From positions 62,001 to 126,000 of the forward strand of contig NZ_JAWDIX010000002.1 in NCBI RefSeq assembly GCF_032380675.1: a stretch of DNA of 64,000 nt, in the 5' to 3' direction. The notes under the pieces are model-generated. The model was given only the letters and a program-made list of their open reading frames with translations. It was not told the DNA's origin and searched no databases. Shown in pieces: positions 59,964-64,000 of this stretch. The number at the start of each line of letters is the position of its first letter. Positions within the stretch are counted from its first letter, which is position 1. The stretch comes from Anaerolentibacter hominis. Lineage in GTDB: Bacteria > Bacillota > Clostridia > Lachnospirales > Lachnospiraceae. The position numbers and the translations under genes were made by a program.

Positions 59964-60034
59964 GATCAGGGTGTCAAAGGCACCCTTGGTACTATGCAGG
60001 AGCCAGTGCAAAGCACTGTTTTGACACTCTGATC
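59964..60034. repeat. Palindromic element downstream of cls
   Basis: Outer arms GATCAGGGTGTCAAA and TTTGACACTCTGATC (one mismatch) enclose about 40 bases that include CAGTGC/GCACTG at 60005-60019. No gene. It may be a small mobile or REP-like unit. Confidence 0.6.
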
Positions 60035-60045
60035 GAGAAATGAAA

Positions 60046-60085
60046 ATGAGCCGCAGACAGATTATCTGTCTGCGGCTCATACTAT
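60046..60085. terminator. Bidirectional terminator between cls and the DUF1292 gene
   Basis: AATGAGCCGCAGACAGAT / ATCTGTCTGCGGCTCAT perfect stem of 17 bp with a one-base loop, serving convergent transcripts. Confidence 0.8.
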
Positions 60086-60105
60086 TATCTGCTGAACAGG
60101 AACTA

Positions 60106-60438
60106 TTAATTTTCCTCGTCATCTCCGAATACTTCGTCAAATTCTTCTTCATCCAGCAATTCATCGAATGCATCAGCAACTGCCTCGTATTCTTCATCGT
60201 CATCAATATTTTCCAGTTCCGGTTCCTCATCACCTTTGGAAATAAAACGATAGAGATAAACTTCATTTTCTTCATTCTCTGCCATCGGAAGAAGAGCGAT
60301 ATAATCTTTTTCCTTCACAGAAAAGATACTCAGAACGGCACATTCCAGTTCGGTGTCATCATCCAGTGTGAGGGTGACTGTCATTTCTTCTTCATGGTCG
60401 TGTTCGCAGCCACAGCCGCAGTCATGTTCGTGACTCAT
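60106..60438 (-). CDS. DUF1292 (YrzB-like) acidic protein
   Basis: 110-residue cytosolic protein. The N-terminus is a Cys/His cluster, HEHDCGCGCEHDHEE, that could bind metal. The DUF1292 core follows: LTLDDDTELECAVLSIFSV, KDYIALLPM and VYLYRFIS near residues 22-68. The C-terminal 40 residues are strongly acidic. Function unknown. GGAGATTA precedes the ATG. The minus-strand leader to about 60600 holds a CTCCT/AGGAG hairpin and a 12-bp hairpin at 60475-60501. Confidence 0.88.
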   Translation of the reverse strand: MSHEHDCGCGCEHDHEEEMTVTLTLDDDTELECAVLSIFSVKEKDYIALLPMAENEENEVYLYRFISKGDEEPELENIDDDEEYEAVADAFDELLDEEEFDEVFGDDEEN

Positions 60439-60911
60439 AATTAATCTCCTTTAATCTCCGGTTCGTATTAGTGGGAAGATACGGTGTCCATACGTTCCCT
60501 ATGTTTTGAATTAGCTCCTCAATCAGGAGGACTTTTCCTACGGCGATGCTGTACTTTTTTTGACCCATCTGCCATATTACTAAGAATGTAACAGAACCAT
60601 TGCAAAAATGCAAGAAAATCTAAGATAAATATTGACTTTGGGTAATTTATTAATAAAATGTAGAGTAGAGTCCTTTAATTATGATATAATGTTGTCAAAC
60701 ATTATATCGTGCCGGAGTGCGCGGTCCGTTAGGGCTGCACCTATGCGCGGAGTGCACAACGCCCCGTGAGGCAGTCATAACGCTTTGTAGTTATGATATA
60801 GGAAACTGCGTTCTCTATATTATGGGGCTCGGTAGTTATTGTTTATCAGGGGCAGTCTGCCGTCATATGGCGAGAGGATGGACCGCCCGGGAGAGGAAGG
60901 AGAATTAACCC
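60439..60911. other. Structured intergenic region between divergent genes
   Basis: On the minus strand, 60475-60501 forms a 12-bp hairpin (GGGAA and GTATGG arms) ahead of the DUF1292 gene. On the plus side, 60683-60708 is a perfect palindrome GATATAATGTT / AACATTATATC with loop GTCA. 60776-60797 holds TCATAAC / GTTATGA, and GC-rich repeated words (GGAGTGC, GCGCGG) lie between them. A TTGACT - 16 bases - TAAAAT promoter-like pair is near 60632-60659. No convincing gene was found. Confidence 0.5.
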
Positions 60912-61454
60912 GTGGTTACTGCGGAAGCAAGAAACGGCAAGTACAAGGAATTTCGAGGCGGCGGCTCCGGTCAGGGAAGACCGGGACAGAACAGGATGGA
61001 TCAGGGAAGACCAGGCCAGGGACAAAACAGGCCGGGACAGAACAGACCAGGACAGGGCAGACCGAACGGCAGTGGTGCCAAGTATCAGTCTGGCGGCCGC
61101 AACAAGCCGGAAGGAGGATACCGGGGAGGTGCCGGAGACAAGCGCAAACCTTTTCATCAGGACCGCTTTTTTGATAAAGATGGAGACGAAGAAAAAAAAT
61201 TTGCCCGCAAAACGGTAAAGAAAGACGTTCGAAAGACATCCGGTGAGGATGAAGGGCAGGCAGATAAGATCGAAGTAATGAAGCGCCTGGAAAGGGAAAA
61301 GAAAGTTAAGCAGAGAAAACAGGAGCATGACGGAAAGGAACGTCCGGTAAAAGCTCATGGAAAGCAGAAAAACGGGAAGAATATAGATTGGACCAGGGGA
61401 TATCAGAATGGATTATACGGGGATGACGATGAGTCGTACACGGAATTTCTATAA
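60912..61454 (+). CDS. Gly/Arg/Pro-repeat basic protein, function unknown
   Basis: 180 residues, not recognised. The N-terminal third is built of imperfect repeats such as GRPGQ, NRPGQ and GQNRPG, about eight in a row from residue 17 to 52. The middle is rich in Lys, Asp and Glu, with a heptad-like stretch KIEVMKRLEREKKVKQRKQE near 115-135. The C-terminus is acidic. Disordered, strongly basic overall, RGG-like; nucleic-acid binding is a guess. GTG 60912 has AAGGAG ten bases upstream. A terminator follows at 61467. Confidence 0.65.
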   Translation: MVTAEARNGKYKEFRGGGSGQGRPGQNRMDQGRPGQGQNRPGQNRPGQGRPNGSGAKYQSGGRNKPEGGYRGGAGDKRKPFHQDRFFDKDGDEEKKFARKTVKKDVRKTSGEDEGQADKIEVMKRLEREKKVKQRKQEHDGKERPVKAHGKQKNGKNIDWTRGYQNGLYGDDDESYTEFL

Positions 61455-61466
61455 AACCTGTAACAG

Positions 61467-61503
61467 AAGGCATCCGGGAGAGGTTTCCAGGATGCCTTGT
61501 TTA
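61467..61503 (+). terminator. Terminator after the Gly/Arg/Pro-repeat gene
   Basis: AAGGCATCC / GGATGCCTT with a loop of about 14 bases, followed by GTTTATC. Confidence 0.65.
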
Positions 61504-61506
61504 TCA

Positions 61507-61541
61507 TTACATAGGAAAGTTCTCCAAACTTTCCTATGTAA
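61507..61541. repeat. CATAGGAAAG palindrome repeat, copy 3 (no tail)
   Basis: TTACATAGGAAAGTT / AACTTTCCTATGTAA, 15-bp arms, loop CTCCA. Same core as copies at 15608 and 18932 but without the CCTCCGGGGGATC tail. Confidence 0.88.
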
Positions 61542-61627
61542 CTTGCTAACTTTGTAATAATAGAAATTTTGCATTTTGTTTACTAATAGGCTGGCGGAAC
61601 AGGACAAAAAGAAAGGATGGCACGGAA

Positions 61628-63997
61628 ATGGCGGAGGAACGAACAGAAGCAAATAGATGCGTTACTGTCTCTGTGCGCAGTCTGGTGGAATTTATCCTGC
61701 GGTCCGGAGATCTGGAGAGCGGCAGTATGGTGGGCAGCTCTGTGGAAAGCATGCAGATGGGAAGTAAAATTCACCGGAAGCTGCAGCGTCTGGGAGGCAG
61801 TGACTACCAGGCTGAGGTTTCCATGAAAATTGAGGTTCCGTTTGAGCGAGAAGAGTTTCCATTTACACTCTCTGTGGAGGGGAGAGCAGATGGTATCTTT
61901 GAGCGGGATGACAGGACCTGGATTGATGAGATTAAGGGAGTCTACCGGGAATTGTATACGATTGAGGAGCCGGACCCGCTGCACCGGGCTCAGGTTATGT
62001 GTTACGCCTATATCTATGCCAGGGACAAGGAACTGGACAAAATCGGCATCCGGCTGACCTACTGCCATATCCCCACGGAGGAAATAAAATACTTTCACGA
62101 GGAATTTACTTTCAGCGAACTTAAGGGCTGGTTTGACAGCCTGACGGCGGAATATGGAAAATGGGCTTACTGGCAGCTGCGCTGGAATGAAACGCGCAAT
62201 GCGTCCATAAAGAATCTGGTGTTTCCCTATGACTACCGGCCAGGGCAGAGAGAGCTCGCCCAGGGAGTCTACCGGACGATTCTCCGGAAAAAGAAGCTGT
62301 TTATCGAGGCTCCTACCGGGGTTGGAAAGACGATTTCCACGGTATTTCCCGCCGTCAAGGCAATGGGGGAGGGGATTACTGAGAAATTGTTCTACCTGAC
62401 TGCGAAGACCAGTACCAGGACGGTGGCGGAGCAGGCTTTCCGGCTGCTGGAAGAGCAGGGCGCAGATCTGAAAGTCATTACACTGACTGCAAAAGACAAG
62501 GTATGTGTGCTGGAAAAACCGGACTGCAATCCGGGAACCTGCGAACGGGCCAAGGGGCACTATGACCGGGTAAATGATGCGATCTACGATATGCTCACCC
62601 ATGAAAACGCCATATCCAGGGATAGCGTGCTTCAATATGCCGAAAAGCATATGGTATGCCCTTTTGAAATGTGCCTTGATGTATCATTATTCTCAGATGC
62701 GGTTATCTGTGATTACAATTATGTATTTGATCCGGTGGTTTATCTGCGGCGTTTCTTTGCAGGGGAGAAGAAAAATGACTATGTCTTCCTGATCGACGAG
62801 GCTCACAATCTGGTGGAGCGGGCCAGGGAAATGTTCAGTGAAGAGTTATACAAGGAAGACTTTCTGGCTGTGAAGCGGATCATGAAAATGAAAAGCAAGA
62901 AGATGACCAAGGCCCTGGAACTGTGCAACGCGGACTTGCTGGGGATGAAGCGGGAGTGCGAGGAATTTGAAGAAATAAGTTCCATTGGGGATCTTATATT
63001 CCATCTGATGAATCTGGCCGCGGTCTATGAAGAATATCTGCGGGATAATCCGGCATTTCCAGAGAGAGAAGAAATCATTCAGCTATATTTTAATATCCGG
63101 CATTTCCTGGCTATCTATGAAATAATGGATGAGAAATATGTGATATATACAGATTATGATGAGGATGGACGGTTTCATTTGAAGTTGCAGTGTATGGACC
63201 CCTCCAGGAATCTTTCGGAGGTCCTGAACAGGGGGAGGAGCGCCGTATTTTTTTCCGCCACACTGCTTCCGATCCATTATTATAAAGAGCAGCTGTCGGG
63301 GACAGAGGAGGACTACGCTGTCTATGCGCCCTCCCCCTTTGATCCGAACCGCAGGCTGGTGATGGTGGGAGCGGATGTGACCAGCCGTTACAGCCGGCGT
63401 TCTGCTCAGGAATACGGCAAGTTTGCAGAGTACATTCACAAGTTTGCCCAGGCCAGGCTGGGAAATTATATGGTGTTCTTTCCCTCCTATCAGCTGATGA
63501 ATGAGGTCTATGAGCTGATGGAGGATAACGCGGAGTTTGAAATTCTGCTTCAGCACAGCAATATGACGGAAACGGAGAAAGAAGAATTCCTGGAAGCCTT
63601 TGAGACACAGCCGACGAAAACGAAAATAGGGTTCTGTGTCATGGGTGGAATATTTGGGGAGGGCATTGATCTGCGGGAGGACCGGCTGATTGGGGCCGTG
63701 ATTATCGGCACCGGCCTGCCGATGGTGTGTAATGAGAGGGAATTGTTCCGCAAGTATTTTGATCGGAATGGAAAGGCCGGCTTTGATTACTCCTATCTGT
63801 ACAATGGAATGAATAAGGTGTTACAGTCGGCCGGCCGGGTAATACGGACGATGGATGACAGGGGAGCGGTGCTGCTGTTGGACGAGCGTTTCCTGAACCG
63901 GCAGTATCAGGAGCTGTTTCCAAGAGAGTGGTTTCCATACCAGCAGGTGAACCGACAGTCAATTGGACAGGTCCTTCATAGCTTCTGGTCACAATAA
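61628..63997 (+). CDS. PD-(D/E)XK nuclease - XPD/DinG-type DNA helicase fusion
   Basis: 789-residue DNA-processing enzyme. Residues 1-180 look like a PD-(D/E)XK nuclease: VEGRADGIFERDD then IDEIKGVY give the Asp and the Glu-x-Lys pair, and QVMCYAYIYA the later motif. The superfamily 2 helicase follows: DYRPGQRELAQGVYR (Q-motif region), Walker A IEAPTGVGKTIST near residue 231, and DEAH box FLIDEAHNLVERA near 389. Between them lie cysteines CVLEKPDCNPGTCERAKG and VCPFEMC, fitting the XPD-type Fe-S cluster. The C-terminus has SAGRVIRTMDDRGAV (motif VI). Probably acts in DNA repair. AAAGGATGG precedes the ATG; the gene is complete, ending three bases before the window edge. Confidence 0.88.
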   Translation: MAEERTEANRCVTVSVRSLVEFILRSGDLESGSMVGSSVESMQMGSKIHRKLQRLGGSDYQAEVSMKIEVPFEREEFPFTLSVEGRADGIFERDDRTWIDEIKGVYRELYTIEEPDPLHRAQVMCYAYIYARDKELDKIGIRLTYCHIPTEEIKYFHEEFTFSELKGWFDSLTAEYGKWAYWQLRWNETRNASIKNLVFPYDYRPGQRELAQGVYRTILRKKKLFIEAPTGVGKTISTVFPAVKAMGEGITEKLFYLTAKTSTRTVAEQAFRLLEEQGADLKVITLTAKDKVCVLEKPDCNPGTCERAKGHYDRVNDAIYDMLTHENAISRDSVLQYAEKHMVCPFEMCLDVSLFSDAVICDYNYVFDPVVYLRRFFAGEKKNDYVFLIDEAHNLVERAREMFSEELYKEDFLAVKRIMKMKSKKMTKALELCNADLLGMKRECEEFEEISSIGDLIFHLMNLAAVYEEYLRDNPAFPEREEIIQLYFNIRHFLAIYEIMDEKYVIYTDYDEDGRFHLKLQCMDPSRNLSEVLNRGRSAVFFSATLLPIHYYKEQLSGTEEDYAVYAPSPFDPNRRLVMVGADVTSRYSRRSAQEYGKFAEYIHKFAQARLGNYMVFFPSYQLMNEVYELMEDNAEFEILLQHSNMTETEKEEFLEAFETQPTKTKIGFCVMGGIFGEGIDLREDRLIGAVIIGTGLPMVCNERELFRKYFDRNGKAGFDYSYLYNGMNKVLQSAGRVIRTMDDRGAVLLLDERFLNRQYQELFPREWFPYQQVNRQSIGQVLHSFWSQ

Positions 63998-64000
63998 GAG

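Noticed and set aside
60439..60600. Could the DUF1292 leader be 6S RNA?
   Set aside because: I could not identify the long closing stem and central bubble, so the name is not supported.
60422..60613. 63-codon minus-strand frame upstream of the DUF1292 gene
   Set aside because: Overlaps the structured leader, lacks a ribosome site and has no recognisable protein pattern.
60717..60908. 63-codon frame starting GTG before the Gly/Arg/Pro-repeat gene
   Set aside because: No ribosome site, odd composition, and it overlaps palindromes and the next gene's ribosome site.

Overview
The window looks like chromosomal DNA of a gut-type Clostridia, most probably a Lachnospiraceae member. Support comes from protein-level resemblance, AGGAGG ribosome sites, TTGACA/TATAAT promoters, a serS T-box leader, and the typical yqeG - M24 peptidase - efp and DUF1292 content. 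It is not phage or plasmid DNA. No rRNA, tRNA, CRISPR array or intact transposase was seen.

Layout. 1-4.4 kb: a class I aminotransferase cut by the left edge, the 5-oxoprolinase genes pxpB-pxpC-pxpA and an RraA-family gene, facing a glutamate dehydrogenase on the minus strand (4.7-5.9 kb). 6.1-14.7 kb: a metal-type ABC importer (lipoprotein, two permeases, two ATPases) running into larE, larB and larC, which make the nickel-pincer nucleotide cofactor. A consensus promoter and a leader terminator precede it. No larA-type apoenzyme is in the window. 14.9-19 kb: a YczE/YitT membrane protein, a hybrid sensor kinase and a Cys-rich XRE regulator. 19-23 kb: serS with a T-box, a cytidylate-kinase-like gene and a short AI-2E-family transporter. 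23.3-31.3 kb: a second ABC importer of peptide type, an M20 dipeptidase and a GntR regulator. 31.4-38.2 kb: TRIC channel, NADP-type gdhA, alpha/beta hydrolase, small membrane protein, SDR enzyme and polysaccharide deacetylase. 38.3-40.5 kb: a PadR - DUF1700 - DUF4097 - PspC envelope cluster. 40.6-44.2 kb: argS, a DUF815 ATPase and an overlooked 49-codon gene. 44.5-49.7 kb: HAD phosphatase with DeoR regulator, HD hydrolase, alpha/beta hydrolase, XRE regulator, DUF1232 protein and VOC protein. 49.9-55.3 kb: a class II aldolase followed by four tandem PfkB sugar kinases. 55.4-64 kb: YqeG phosphatase, M24 peptidase, efp, aroK, cardiolipin synthase, DUF1292 protein, a Gly/Arg/Pro repeat protein and a nuclease-XPD helicase fusion.

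How the parts fit. The left end suggests amino-acid and 5-oxoproline salvage to glutamate, with two different glutamate dehydrogenases linking glutamate to 2-oxoglutarate. The nickel import and lar block should supply a nickel-pincer enzyme encoded elsewhere. The peptide importer and M20 dipeptidase form a peptide-scavenging unit. The aldolase and four kinases look like a sugar-phosphate pathway of unknown substrate.

Intergenic DNA is rich in structure. There are three copies of a ~183-bp multi-hairpin repeat, three copies of a CATAGGAAAG palindrome, an array of four hairpins joined by GTGAAA linkers between larB and larC, a 115-bp tandem duplication between the serS T-box and its gene, and a hairpin cluster before the DUF815 ATPase. 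All functions are inferred from sequence reading; no database search was run.
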